A stretch of DNA of 64,000 nt from Stomorhina lunata (Eukaryota > Arthropoda > Insecta > Diptera > Rhiniidae): the NCBI GenBank assembly GCA_933228675.1, contig OW121741.1:135945149-136009148 (forward strand), written 5' to 3'. The notes beneath the pieces were generated by a model. The model had not been told where the DNA came from. It ran no database searches and saw nothing but the letters and a program-made list of their open reading frames with translations. Below, in pieces: positions 1 to 12,183 of the stretch. Numbering within the stretch: position 1 is the stretch's first letter; each line of letters begins with the position of its first letter. Made by a program: the position numbers and the translations under genes.

Positions 1-1418
1 GTATTTCCATTTTTAAGGGAAAGGTAACATTTATTTACTCTTAGTATTTAAAATGATATAACCAGGTTGTATTTGAACTTAAAATGATTTTATTTTAAAA
101 ATATAGTTTTAATTCTTTCAATTGATGATTTTCTGTATTAAGTTTTTTTTATTTAATTAGTTCTAAATCTTAAAATTATTATATTATTAATATGTATAAC
201 ATAGGGACACAAATGTTTTCGACGTGAGATTTGTTAACCCAACTTATACTTTTAACTAGATCCAAATTAAAAAAATAGTTATCATATATGGATTCCGAAG
301 GTCAATTTTTTGCCGTTATATAAATTTGTAGCCATTATGTGCATGCCCTTGTGTATTTTTTATTAGTTAAATTTTATTATTTTATAATGAATAATTATAT
401 GAACTTATTTATTCCCAAATAAAAATTAAAAACAAAATAAAAATCTTTTTAGCTAATTATGAAAATAGTTATAAATAGTTACATATGTCGTGACGCTTTA
501 AAAGGCAAAAATAAAACTTTATGAGGCTGGAGGCTAAATAAAAAACAATGGAACAGATATACTTCAAAAACATGAATGTAAATAGAATATACATACAGAT
601 AAACACAAAAATTATCGTTTGCCAATGGAATCCGAAACAGTCCCGATAGTTAAATTCTTCCCCTCCAAAAGAATGGCAGCATTATCACAGAACCTCCGCA
701 GAAAGAAGATTTTTCATCAAACTCTTCCCTTTTCGATAGAAATTTATTACCTCTCATACTTCTTAGTGTGCCCCGTACCATGCCGAATGTATTTTTAGAA
801 CAGTGGTCATCAAAGACCACCTATTAGGTTAATCTATCTAAATTATGAGATCTAAATTAATCAAGATCTAAACATAATTTGAGCATAGGGAAGGAAATCT
901 TATATTGTTGAAATACGAGTCCAACAACACATTCTAGAAAAAAATGGTCGCACTATTCAAATGTAGAATACATTTTCCGCATATGATTTCTCCATTCAAT
1001 ACAATATACAACAATTTAAATCAAACGTATTATAAACACTACTCCCTCATAATCATTCCTTTTTTTTAAATCAATATAAGCCAGCGCATTTATAGGGGTA
1101 TTCCCAAAGTGATGGTATAACCTAAAAAACTAGGTAGAAAACCCAAACGATTTTAAACAAAATTGCCCATTCCCATTTAAAAAAAAAAAATATAAATCTT
1201 GTGAGCAAGGGATAATTTTTTATTATTGTATTATCATTATTATATAAGTCAATGAAACAAGACACAATTTATAGAAAAATACATTAAAAAACACAATTAC
1301 ACAAATACATAAAACAAATAAAATTAAATAAAAGACAAAACACTTCTTAATTAAATCAATTAACATCACAGATGTCTTTAAACTAAAACTATTAGAATTC
1401 GAATTTCGAGAAAGAATC
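1..1418. other. AT-rich intergenic DNA left of deadhead
   Basis: No coding region or repeat that I can name is visible. A small perfect hairpin GTGGTC-ATCAAA-GACCAC lies near 803-820. The stretch from about 1200 to 1418 would be the 3' UTR side of the minus-strand thioredoxin gene; a minus-strand AATAAA is present near 1218-1223, about 200 bases past its stop, and is a possible poly(A) signal. Confidence 0.5.
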
Positions 1419-1742
1419 TTATTTACATAATGTAGCCATTTTTTGTGTCAACATTTGAGGATCTGCCCCCGAAAAACTGGAGACACGCTTCGAGTTTTTG
1501 AGGAAAACAAATGTCGGCATACTACGAACTTTATAATAATCCGAAATATCCTGGAACTTGTCGACATTGATTTTAATAACTAAAGCCTTCTCCTTATAGG
1601 TTTTATCCAATTTGCGTAAAACCGGTTCCATTTCTTTGCAGGGCCCACACCAAGTGGCATAAAAGTCCAGTACAACTATCCTGTTACCGGCTTCAGCAAT
1701 TTGTTTCCCGAAATCTCCAGCACTTTTGATTGTATGAACCAT
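1419..1742 (-). CDS. dhd: Thioredoxin, Deadhead-like (germline thioredoxin)
   Basis: A single-exon thioredoxin of 107 residues, the full family length. The redox site WCGPC is at residues 31-35 (Cys32, Cys35), preceded by VLDFYAT, and the cis-proline loop SMP is at 74-76 followed by TFVFL. Thioredoxins reduce protein disulfides using NADPH through thioredoxin reductase. The segments FYATWCGPCKEME and YKVRSMPTFVFL, and the run SGAD near residue 91, resemble Drosophila Deadhead more than Trx-2, which has FFATWCGPCKMISP at the same place. In Drosophila, Deadhead is a female-germline thioredoxin needed to reduce protamine disulfides in the sperm nucleus after fertilisation; that role is inferred here from similarity only. 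The start is the first ATG of the frame and gives the normal N-terminus. A minisatellite begins about 0.8 kb upstream. Alternative: another lineage-specific thioredoxin copy. The family call is very sure, the paralogue call fairly sure. Confidence 0.9.
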   Translation of the reverse strand: MVHTIKSAGDFGKQIAEAGNRIVVLDFYATWCGPCKEMEPVLRKLDKTYKEKALVIKINVDKFQDISDYYKVRSMPTFVFLKNSKRVSSFSGADPQMLTQKMATLCK

Positions 1743-2559
1743 TTTTGAAATTTATTAAAAAAAAAATTTACTTTAACTTAAGAAAATTGAACTTTGCAAG
1801 TTGAGTTTTAAAATAGGAATAATGATTGGAGATAGAGATTGATGTACAAGTTAAATTTATAACTGTTCTTGCTGAAATAACGCAAAATTCCATATTGCGA
1901 AAATGAGGGGGGAGGCGAATTTGAAGATGCTATGAAATATTCTCACAGAGATGGTTTTAATCGGCATGTACTTTCCAATGCAAATGAGAAATATTTGTGA
2001 TGAAAATCTTTATATTTGATAAAGTCGGCTTTAAAAATTAATTAAAATGAGTTTTCAAAAAAGTACTTGTATTTAGTTAAATTAAACTTTAAAATTTAAG
2101 TATCAATCTAATCTGAAAGGACTCGATTTCCACTTTTTAAAGATTTTGAAAATTGAAATGCGCTTACCTTCTTTTTTTATCAAAATTGAATTAAAACAAG
2201 AACATTATGTTTACTATAACTACGCATATGATTGGTGTGTACAACAATTTATTGAAAAAGTAAAGATGTATATTTTTTTTTTAAATTACGAAAAAAGAAA
2301 ATTAAATACCAAGAGATTACCCAAAAAAAGAAAAAAGATATTATATTATTTTACGATTTTTTTTGTTTGTAATCAAAAATAAGCAAAGACTAAAGCTAAT
2401 ATTTACACGATGTTTTCTCATTTAAAAATAAAATTAAATCTAATAAAAAAAATAGAAAACATTTTCATAAAATTAAAAGTTAGTCAAAATAATATAATTA
2501 ATAATAAAATAAAAGCTAAAGAAATTAAATACAAAAAATGTTCATTAAAAAATTATTTT
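1743..2559. other. Upstream region of the thioredoxin gene, AT-rich
   Basis: This is noncoding, strongly A/T-rich DNA that should hold the promoter and 5' UTR of the minus-strand thioredoxin gene. No TATA box or initiator could be picked out with confidence. An open frame at 2146-2382 on the plus strand is lysine/phenylalanine-rich low-complexity sequence and does not look like a gene. Confidence 0.4.
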
Positions 2560-4110
2560 TAAAAAATTTTTGTAAATACGAACTACGAAATTTTTCAAAA
2601 ATTTTATTTTTGATGAGATTTTTCAAAAATTTCTTATTATAGAAAATTTAAAAAAATGTTCTTAAAAATTTCTTATTTTTGTAGGAAATTTTTCAAATTT
2701 TTTTTATTTTTATAGGAAATTTTTCAAAAATTTCTTATTTTTTATAGGAAATTTTTCAAAAATTTCTTATTTTTTTTTAGGAAATTCTTCAAAAATTTCT
2801 TATTTATTTAAAGGAAATTTTTCAAAAATTTCTTATTTTTTTAAAGGAAATTTTTCAAAAAATTTTTATTTTTATGGAAATTTTTATATTTTTATAGGAA
2901 ATTTGTCAAGTTTTTTTAAGAAAATTCTTCAAAAATTTCTTTTTTAAGGAAAATTTTCAAAAATTTTTAAATTTTATAAGAAAATTTTTCAAAAATTTTT
3001 TATTTTTATAGGAAAATTTTCAAAAATTTATTATTTTTATAGGAAATTTCTTATTTTTATAAGAAATTTTTCAAAAATTTCTTATTTTTATAGGAAATTT
3101 TTCGAAAATATCTTATTTTTATAGGAAAATTTTCAAAAATTTCTCATTTTTAAAGGAAAATTTTCAAAAATTTCTTATATTTATAGGAAATTTTCAAAAA
3201 TTTATAATTTTTTTTTGAGGAAATTTTCAAAAATTTCTTATTTTTTTTTTTTTTGAGGAAATTTTCAAAAAAATTTTATTTTCATAGGAAATTTTCAAAA
3301 TTTGTTTATTATTATATTTGAAAATTTGTTTCTAAAAATAAAAAATTTTCTAACATTTTTTTGAACATTTCCTATGAAAATAAGAAATTGCACAAAAAAA
3401 AGGAATTTTTTTAAAATTTCCTCAAAAAAAGTTAGAAATTTTTAAAAATTTCCTAAATTTTCAAAAAAAATTTATTATTAGAAAAAATTTTTTGAAAAGT
3501 CTTGTTTTTTATAGGAAATTTTTCAAAAATTTCTTATTTTCATAGGAAATTTTTCAAAAATTTTTTATTTTCATAGGAAGTTTTTCAAAAATTTTTTATT
3601 TTTATAGGAAAATTTTTCAAAAATTTCTTATTTTTATAGGAATTTTTTCAAAACTTTCTTATTTTTAAGGAAAATTTTTAAAAAATTTTAAATTTTTTAA
3701 GAAAAATTTTCAAAAATTTCTTATGTTTTTTAGAAAAATTTTCAAAAATTCCTCATTTTTAAAGGAAATTTTTAAAAATTTTTTTTTTTTTAAGAAAATT
3801 CTTCAAAAACTTCTTATTTTTATCGGAAATTTTTCAAAAATTTCTTATTTTTATAGGAAATTTTTCAAAAATTTTTTATTTTTTAGGAAAATTTTAAAAA
3901 TTTTTAATTTTTTGAAGAAAATTTTTCCAAAATTTTTTATTTAAAAAAAAAATTCTTATTTAAAAAAAAGAAGTTCAAAAATTTCTTTTTATTTTAAGAA
4001 AAATATTGAAAATTTTCCTAATTTTTTAATTTTTTTTTAGGGAAAATTTTAAAAAATTTTTAAAGAGAAAAGTTTCAACAATTTCCAATTTTTATAGGAA
4101 AATTTTCAAA
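2560..4110. repeat. Diverged minisatellite, GGAAATTTTTC / TTATTTTTATAGG type (array 1)
   Basis: Tandem degenerate units of about 28-32 bp carry TTTTTATAGGAAATTTTTC followed by AAAAATTTCTTA. The unit is the diverged form of the one homogenised at 34560-39155. Units vary by single-base changes, small indels in A/T runs and occasional whole-unit loss, so the array looks old. A central stretch near 3300-3480 appears in the opposite sense (TTTCCTATGAAAATAAG), hard to distinguish because the unit is almost its own reverse complement. Confidence 0.85.
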
Positions 4111-6180
4111 AATTTAAATATCGCTATAGAATTTTTAAATTTGCAAATAAATTTGTACAGAATATATTAAATTATAAAAAAAATATTGTTAAATGAATAA
4201 AAGATATAAATATATAATTTTGAATTTATTTTTTTCTAAGAATTTTTATTTGTTTTTAGAAAAATATAATATTGTATATATATTAGGTATCTTCCAAGGT
4301 AGGCTGGCGTTTACTTTGTGATTTCTCTTAACTGCTTCTTTTGTTTGTAGACTAAAAAGTTAACTACTTATTCACTACTTGAAATAAATAAATTTAGTTT
4401 TATTTATAATATTATATAGGGATTATTTAATTACATATTTAATGTAATTTTAAATATCTTACTTTGTGTTTGTCTAAACTAAATGTTTAGCGTGTGCGCT
4501 GTAGTTCTTTAAGACTTTTTTCGATTTTTGAAAAAAAAATTAAATTAGATAAACAAAATTAAAAAAAAAATATTAAAAGAAATTTCAATATCGAAAACAT
4601 CAATTACTTTTCAATATAAAAAGTGTTTCGAATAAAATATGCAAGCAGAACTTCGGCATGTGGAAAGTTTTAGGCTCTTGTAAAAGAAGAATTAGAGAAC
4701 ACAGGAAAGGTGTCTCAAAACATGCCCAATTTAAAGCATAGGTTGACCATATTCTAAACAATGGCAATAGAAACCACTATAAAATCTTTAATGGAAAACT
4801 TTTGAAAAAAGAAATCGTTAAATTTAAAAAAATTGAGTAACATGTCAACATTTCAATGTCAAACAAAATTGCACAATTTCAATAAATTTCGGTATTACAA
4901 ACAATTTGATTAAACTTAATGCAACTACAAATTTTATTCGGCACTCTTTTAAGTTCTTTATATAGAGCCCAATTGAATTTCTAAGGCAACGGTCCTTAAA
5001 TAATTTAAATATCAAGAAATTTCCTATGATTTTTTTTAATTTTAAAAATATTATTCATTTAATATATTATTAATATTATTTATTTCCAAAATTATTAACA
5101 AAAATTTTAATGCTTCTTTCACAAAAATTTCTGTATAGAAAATTTTTCTTTAAAAAAATCAATATCAAAAATTTTCTATGAAACTATAAAAAAAATTTTG
5201 TATCAAAAATTAGAATTTTAAAAAATTTTCAATGGAAAACTTTCAATATTAAAAAATTTTCTTCGAAAAAATTTAATAGGCAAAAATTTAAAATTTAAAT
5301 TTTTTTATTTTCGATTTGATAATAACAAAAAAAAACAATTTTTTGAAAATTGAAATAAGCACAATATTATTTTTTTTCTTTTAATTAAAATTTAATGTTT
5401 AGGTAAGAAAGAGTGTTTAAGGTTTTGTATGATAAAAAGAAATTATTGCTTCAAGCCTTAGAAATATAATAACAAAAATACTATAGATTACACGAGAAAA
5501 CTTTACTTTAACTTATAGATTTCTATTAAGTTTTTTTTTTAAGATAACAATAGTCCAGATCACAAGCTCTTGCAAAAAGTCTGGTGGCATTGTAGCACAT
5601 GCAAATCGAAATAGCAAATGACAATTTTTCTATATGAAAAACATTTGCTTCGCAGATTTGTAAATTCTTAGACGCTGGAAAATTTGCAACGGATTGTGAG
5701 CCGGGCTAATATTTTATGTTAGTATTTAGTTTTTTTAGAGTATATTAAAAATATAAAAATGCTTTAGTTTGTTTTAAATTACATTTTATAAGCTTTAGTG
5801 TGTTTTATTCTTATTTTATTAAAATTATACTTGAATTGTTTAAATTTAATTTTTTTATTAGTACATAATATAATTAAATGCTTTAAATAAACAAATAATA
5901 ATAAGCAGTTATTAATATTTACATATTAATTTTATTGGTATTCTATTGGCCATTTTGATTTTTTTTAATTACTTTTCACAAATCACTATAAAATTTTTTT
6001 TGTGAAAATCACTTTCATATAAAATTAAAATCGAGCTCATTATTAAAATCAAATTGTTCCTAGAGATCAAACTAATTGTGTTACTTTATGATCCGCAATA
6101 TTCATGATAAATAACACCTAACGATTTATTAACAAAGGATTTGAAATTTTTTATTATTATAGAAGTTAGAGCCTTTTAAA
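4111..6180. other. AT-rich noncoding DNA with scattered degenerate repeat units
   Basis: No gene is recognisable. A short run of degenerate units (AAAATTTTCTATGAAA type) lies around 5090-5290. Two less AT-rich islands, near 4620-4770 and 5550-5700, have mixed composition and could be old transposon or UTR sequence, but no reading frame supports a call. Confidence 0.4.
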
Positions 6181-6189
6181 TATTTATTT

Positions 6190-7400
6190 CAATTTACATG
6201 AACGTGATTTTTAGAACAAGTCACAATATCAAAAATTAAATATTTTTCTAAGAAAAAATTCAATTTTAAAATTAGTTAAATATCGAAAGTTTTAGTACGA
6301 AAAATTTTTTAAAACGTTAATGAAAAAATTCAATTTTAAAAATAGTTCAATATTGAAAGTTTTGGTATGAAAAAATTTTTAAAATATTAATGAACAAAAT
6401 TTTAAATCGCTATAAAATTTTTGTTGATATATTCAATACTAAAAATAGTTTAATCCAAAAAATTACAATATCAAAAATTTTTGTATGAAAAAATAGCATT
6501 ATTGAAAATTTTTATTTGAAAAATATTAAGATGGTTAACTTTTAATAAGAATTTCTTATACGAAAAAAGTCCAATATCGAAAATTTTTTTATGAAAAAAT
6601 TTTAGTAAAGAAAAATTTTTTATAAAGAAAATTTTAGTAAAGAAAAATTTTTTATAAAGAAAATTGAGTATTCAATTTATTATAAAAAAAATTTAAAAAT
6701 CGAAAATTTTTATATGAAAAAATTTCAGTAAAGAAAAATGTCTTATAAAAAATGAATATTCAATTTTTTTTTTTATAAAAAAAATTTCTATGACAAAATT
6801 TTTTTAAAAAAAGAATTAAATAAATTTTTTTTTCAAAAAAAGATAAATATCGAATGTTTTTCTTTAAAAAAAATGTACTTAATTTTAATGTTCGATACTT
6901 ATTAAAATTTTATATTAAAAATGGTATCTATAAAAAATTCAAAATTAATTCTGTGGCTTGGTGCTAAAAGGGCCAATGAAATTTTTTTGCTGTTTTGAGT
7001 TAATCATTGCGTTATATTCTCATCTTTACCCTCTTTCATTTGGCTCCAACAGCTAATCTAATTTAACTCAGAATAGATTTATAAGTGGTTTTCTTGGCAA
7101 TGTTACTATGAGTTTATATGGAAAATAAAAACTTCAAATCAAATTTTCTCAAAACTACTTTTCTGTCATTGGTCATTTTAGCACCAAGCCACAGAATTAA
7201 AAAAATGCTTCCATAAGAAAATTTTATATAGGAAATTTTGTATAAAAAAACAATATCCAAAAATTTTTAATGAAAAAAACGCAAAACTTTATTAAAAAAA
7301 TTTGTAAAAGTTTTAATATTGAAAATTTTCCAAAAAAAAAAAAAAAATGTTTAATATCGAAAATAATTTATAATAAAATTTCAATATCAAAAAATTCAAT
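6190..7400. repeat. Degenerate A/T-rich repeat field (array 2), interrupted by a MITE
   Basis: Loosely repeated units such as CAATATCGAAAATTTTT and ATGAAAAAATTTTAGTAAAG recur with irregular spacing. Short local duplications are obvious, for example the pair of AAAGAAAATTTTAGTAAAG-like units near 6600-6660. The field is split by the inverted-repeat element at 6949-7196. It is the most decayed of the arrays. Confidence 0.6.
6949..7196. mobile_element. MITE-like element with about 21-bp TIRs and TTAA flanks
   Basis: The left end TTCTGTGGCTTGGTGCTAAA (from 6949) is matched by its reverse complement TTTAGCACCAAGCCACAGAA ending at 7196. The similarity extends inward with mismatches (CCAATGA / TCATTGG). 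Each side is flanked by TTAA (6945-6948 and 7197-7200), which fits a TTAA target duplication as made by piggyBac-type transposases. The 248-bp interior has no coding capacity, so the element is non-autonomous. The TIR does not start with the usual piggyBac CCY, so the superfamily remains open. Confidence 0.75.
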
Positions 7401-7690
7401 TTACAAAAACTTTGGTCTGTAGATTCCGAAAATGATAGTGTGGATATTAGTTTTTGAGATATATTTGTTTTTGAACAATTTTAACCAGACACATTAAAAA
7501 ATCAAATTAAGCAAGAAACCCCAAATTGTTTTAAAGATGTGAAAAAAAAAAACAGTTTTTAAAAATTAAAAAAAGTTACGTAAATTTTCTTACAAAATTT
7601 TTAACTCAAAAACTTAAGCCAATTCAAAAAAACAGATATCATATTTCGGATGCAGAAGATCAAGGTTATTTCAATTTAATGTCTCAACCT
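7400..7690. repeat. Imperfect inverted repeat (fold-back remnant)
   Basis: The left part (GTCTGTAGATTCCGAAAATG, then GTTTTTGAGATAT) is roughly mirrored on the right by AACTCAAAAAC and by CATATTTCGGATGCAGA. The arms are imperfect and the loop is about 200 bp. It is probably an old MITE; the ends could not be fixed exactly. Confidence 0.4.
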
Positions 7691-7871
7691 CTTAACGACG
7701 CAGCAAAATAGATTTGTATTCTTAACTGCAATCGAAATGGTATTTTGCAATAGAATTCCTAAAAAAATTTCTTAATTACAATAAATCTAAACAAATTTGC
7801 ACAATAATTACAAAAGTATTGAATTGAAGTTAAGCCATAAACTAATTATTTAGGTATAGTAATAATAATAA

Positions 7872-7877
7872 TTTATT
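7872..7877 (-). terminator. Candidate poly(A) signal for Sirt1
   Basis: AATAAA on the minus strand lies about 295 bases beyond the Sirt1 stop codon, a plausible 3' UTR length. A/T-rich DNA gives such hexamers by chance, so this is only a candidate. Confidence 0.35.
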
Positions 7878-8169
7878 AAAAAAAGAAATATTTTTAATAT
7901 TTACTTATAATCAATTAAGATTTAAAAGAAAACAATAATAAAACTTCTCCAGCAACTAAGAATTTGTAATAAACTTTGGAAAACTTCATAATCTAAAGTA
8001 ATCATTTTCCAATAATGGGAAGTTCTCTCCATAAGATCAAGTATAAACTTATTTTTGTGTATATATAAATGTTAGCTTTAAATAATTATCCTTAATTGTA
8101 GTTAACGTGGTTACAAAAACATTTAAAAGTAAAAAAAAAACTTACACTAAATTAAAAAAAGAAGTTCCT

Positions 8170-10950
8170 TTATGAAGATTCTAAGCTGGTGTTGGGAGAA
8201 ATTGAAGGCGTTATGATTTGTTCTGAAGAATCTCGCCTCTTTTTGTGCGGAGGAGGACTATTACTGCCACATGTCACATTTTCGCTGCAGTTAGTCTCAG
8301 TTGTATAAGAAGTAGATGTTTCATCGTGAGGTACATCATCACTTGAATGACGTTTTTTCTGGGTATGTTGTGTCGCTTGAGGAAGGCAGGAGTTTGATGA
8401 AATGGTATTGCTGAAATTATTTGGTGTACTGGTGCTACTTGTTGATTGTTGTTGGTTAGCTATGGCTTTAACCATTTCATTTTCCACTGAAGGTGTCATT
8501 AGAGGTGATAGTGGTGCATGATTTGTATCTTCATCTTCATTGCAGGGATTGTCATCAAATTCATCCAAGTTTTCATCATCTTCTTCTTCGGAATCTGAAC
8601 ACCATGACACTTGAGCTCCGGGAAAAACATAAGATGTTGTATTATCGTGAACATAATATGTGCCCTTGTGCAATCGCTCGGCTGCGCTTTGGTGTTTTAA
8701 TTGCCTTCGTAGACTTTGTTTTTCGGCTTGTGAACAATTGTTATCAGTTGTCTTCGTATTATGTATATCATCCATCACAGGTTTATTGTTTATGGCCTGT
8801 GTAGTAGATGCTGGCATATTAAGGTTTTTGTTGTTGCCTGTATCTGTAAAATTACAGAATGAAGGCGTTGAAGCAGAATTTGAGGCATCCCCTAATATAC
8901 CACTATCTTTCGAGGAATCAATAGATAAATGACGATAATCGCAAGAGCCACCAAAGTTAGTCGATTCCATTGGTTCATCCATAAATTCAGGCGAAAGAAA
9001 TTCACCATCCTTTTTCGAACTTGTTGATGATGATTCGAAGCCTGAATCACTATAAGTAGTTGTAGTTGTTGTGATAGGTAATTCTGTAGAGTTAATGGAT
9101 TTCAAAGATAATGTATCTGTGTCTGTGGTGATCTCTTTAGCTGTATCCTCATCATCTATCTCATCTTCGAGAGGGATTAATTCCTTAGATTCTGATAAGA
9201 TTTCCTCGTTAAAACAAATATCTTTCCACTCTTCACCTAAACGATGGCAAATTTGATTTATGATAACATCACCATCTCCCAATAATTCGACATCAAATTC
9301 AAGATGATGCAATTGTTCACGATTAATAAGTATTTGGGGTACTTGATTTGGTATAGAACTAGGTATTAAAGCTACGGGACGCACCTTTAGGGAAGAACCC
9401 ATGACAATAAGTAAATCGCACTTATCTTTATCACTGGCCATAACTGTATGGAACTCATCCGGTAGACCTATGAATAATAAAATGTTCAATTCAATTGCAT
9501 AAAAAAATTAAGATTTCGTATTCCTTAACTCGATTCTTAGAATCTCTTACTTACCTTCACCAAAGAAAACAATATCTGGTTTCATTATACCATTCTCCAC
9601 CAGCTGTCTCAAATCATTCTCGTTAACTGGGTCTGAGGCATCCAAACTTTGCTCTACATTGGGCTGACAACGAGGACATACCGGTATACGCTGAGCAAAA
9701 ATATCACTACGAATACTATCAGCATCACATTTATGTTTGCATTTGGTGCAAGATGCCGTCGAGAAGGAACCATGGCATTCAATGACATTTTTTATACCAG
9801 CCACTTGTTCTAATGTGTCTATATTTTGTGTGTAGTTGCGTAATAACTTTTGTTTTTGTTCCAACATTTTTATAAAACGATGGCAGGGAGAGGGTTTAAA
9901 TTGTCCCGGATATATTTCGCGGGCAAATTTATAAAATGGTCGGGGATCTCGCGAAAAGTAGTTTATATCAAACATGGCCTGTGGGTCTGGAAGATCGGGA
10001 AAATCCTTAGCTAAACGGGAGTAAATGCCATCCGAGGATCTAAAGTCGGGAATGCCACATGACACTGAAACACCAGCACCAGTAAGAACCATTATGTTTT
10101 TGGATTTGTTAAGAAGGTCTATGACATCTTCAAAGGTATTAACATAGGAGAGTTTCTTACGCCTGGGAGGCTCTGAAAGCATACTGGCCAATATACGCCA
10201 CAAAGTCATATCCGTCAATTCCGGACTAATCCGCTGGGCCGATGAAGGTAAGAATTTTGAAAGTATTTCTCTAGGATTTGCACCAGAATGAATTTGTTTT
10301 TGCACCCAGTTAAGGGGACGTTGATTTATGGGCTTCCATTCACGACCCGACATGTCAGAAAGCCCACTTAGATCTGAAAAGTCAGAATCTGAAGATGACT
10401 CGTCTGTATCATCCGGGTTGTCGTCGTCCCCATCATGTTCCTTTGAGGTCTGAAGAATACTAGAAGAGTCCTGTGAATTATCATTATTATCTGTTTGGTA
10501 GCTTTGATCTTCCTCGTCATCTTCTGCATCATCCTCTTCACTAGCCTTATCACTTTTGAATTGTGAAGCCTCCTGTTGCGAGTCCATATTAATTGGATCT
10601 TCATCAGCCACACTTATGGGGGTATCTAACATTAACGAGACCTCCAACTCTTCATTAGCTGTTGGCGGTAATGTTAATGTTTTGATAATTTCATTGTTTG
10701 TTTTGACATCTTCTTCTTCGCCACAACTACTACCATTGGCATTTGTTGTTGATGCCATTGACGACGACGATGTCGACATTGTTTTTGTGTTCAAAATATT
10801 CGCGCCAAAATTAAAATTTTTATTGTTTACCGCAAATTCTTCCACAGACGTAAAGAATTTATTCCTCTCCTGCAGTTTTATGGGTAAAACATCATCCAAT
10901 TGTTCCAAAGTATCTGTATTTATTCTTGCCTGTTCATAATTTTCCATCAT
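8170..10950 (-). CDS. Sirt1: NAD-dependent protein deacetylase Sirt1 (Sir2), two exons
   Basis: Exon 1 runs 10950-9555, the 87-nt intron 9554-9468 (donor G|GTAAGT, acceptor CATAG|G), exon 2 9467-8170; together they encode 897 residues. Sirt1 removes acetyl groups from lysines of histones and transcription factors using NAD+, mainly in the nucleus. Seen in the sequence: an acidic, Ser-rich N-terminus (about 85-210); GAGVSVSCGIPDFRS at 291-305 (NAD binding); TQNID at 374-378; catalytic His393 in CHG; Zn cysteines 401, 404, 425, 428; FFGEGLPDE across the splice; GSS at 489-491; INRE at 513-516. The 350-residue tail carries YVFPGAQVS at 745-753, like the ESA (essential for SIRT1 activity) motif of SIRT1, then an acidic run, and a basic KKRR at 874-877. 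I chose the MMENYE start at 10950, which matches the Drosophila N-terminus, rather than the in-frame ATG nine codons upstream. It is head to head with DnaJ-H. A 123-bp piece of exon 1 recurs at 13138. Confidence 0.95.
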
Positions 10951-11839
10951 CTTCCAGAAAACCAAACCAAAATACACTCGCTGCTACACACAACACAAAG
11001 TCTCAAAAATCAAAACAATACAGAAATACGAAGAAGAATTTTCTGTCTTTTTCGCTCTTTTTTTTAACCTTCTCTTTCTTTCTGCCTAGTTCGTTTTCGT
11101 GTTTTATGACTTTCTACACAAATTCGTTTGGTACACACACAAGAAAATTTTTCTCGTCTCGGCTGATGTAAAAAAAATTTCCACTACGTCTATGCGAAAA
11201 TAAATTGCTTTTGTCCATTAATTTTTCACAAATTTATTTAAATATTTTGAAAAATTAATATTTTTAATGAAATTTTTTAAACTTTTACGTAAACTAATAT
11301 GAAATAATTTCACAAAAATTTCAACAAATTCTGTATCTATTCACAAGCATTTGTGTGACGTTAATGAAAAAAAGATGGCCGCCGTCCAGCCAACAAAGTT
11401 GTGAAATTTGGTAGGGGGATTAGTCATAATGCTGGCATGAACTACTACTATTTTTACAACAAACACATGAAATTTTAATTTTGATTTCTATACAGAGAGA
11501 GATAATGGCTTGAAAAGGTACTAATTTTGTCCCCGAAATGCGGAAAAGCAGAGATGGAAATTGGCTTTGAATAAAGGAATTGTAATAAAATATTAAATAA
11601 AGTTGTACTAAGATTATTTTCAAGCCACTTGCAGTTACAGAAATATTCTACAATTTAAACCTAAATTTAGTTTTGTGGAACGATTTGTTGTTTCTCAAAA
11701 AATTCGTAAAAAATAAAAATGACAACAAATGTTAGATTCTTTTACTATTAATGTATAGATCGATATGATTTTTTAAAAAACGAAAAAATTTTGAAAGAAT
11801 CGTTATTGCTGTGAAATTTTTTTATATCTCATAAACGAT
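10951..11839. promoter_or_regulatory. Sirt1 5' region, promoter side of the divergent pair
   Basis: Noncoding DNA directly upstream of Sirt1. It is pyrimidine-rich on the plus strand near 11040-11090. A relatively G/C-rich patch near 11370-11400 contains AAGATGGCCGCC, similar to a YY1/Pho-type site. No TATA box is clear. The assignment as promoter rests on position only; open frames here (e.g. 10926-11171) look like chance. Confidence 0.4.
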
Positions 11840-11900
11840 TAAGATTATGTGAAAATTTTGTAGAAATTTTTTATGTAAAAATTTTATTGAAAATTTTTTA

Positions 11901-12183
11901 TTCAAAAAGAAGTGTATTTGCATTTGATCCCAAACCTGTTACATTTATTTATTAATGTAACAGATCAATTTATTGATAAAAAGCCAAAAAATGTTTGCGG
12001 AGAAACCAAATTCCTCGACGCGTTGCGATGGTTGGTTAAGCCATCTCTTCAGGAGGATTATCCCCAATTTAGACAGATCGAAAACCTCGCATTATTACTA
12101 AATTTACAAACATAACTATTAAGAATTATGTTCATAAACCAAAAGTAAAAGCGTAGATTATCGACTGAACAAAAACAAACATT
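11901..12183 (+). mobile_element. Dispersed repeat DR, copy A (inside array 3)
   Basis: This non-array block starts with CAAAAAGAAGTGTATTTGCA, has a hairpin CTGTTACATT...AATGTAACAG, then AAAAAGCCAAAAAATGTTTG. Related sequence occurs, inverted, at 23554-23895 and 47408-47496, and partially at 21620-21734. Array-type units lie on both sides of it, so it was inserted into the array or the array grew around it. It has no long ORF and looks non-autonomous; I do not recognise the superfamily. Confidence 0.65.

Noticed and set aside
1419..1742. Trx-2, the housekeeping thioredoxin
   Set aside because: CKEME after the redox site and YKVRSMPTFVFL fit Deadhead better, although only a phylogeny can settle it.
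3723..3944. Phe/Lys-rich frames within the AT-rich arrays (also 19159-19399, 23100-23354, 42241-42492, 57890-58081)
   Set aside because: Low-complexity frames made by the repeat units, on both strands, without start context or homologues that I know.
8493..9256. Plus-strand frames opposite Sirt1 (8493-8804, 8660-8932, 9071-9256, 10556-10939) and 10368-10613 on the minus strand
   Set aside because: Shadows of the Sirt1 coding frame, which has clear conserved motifs.
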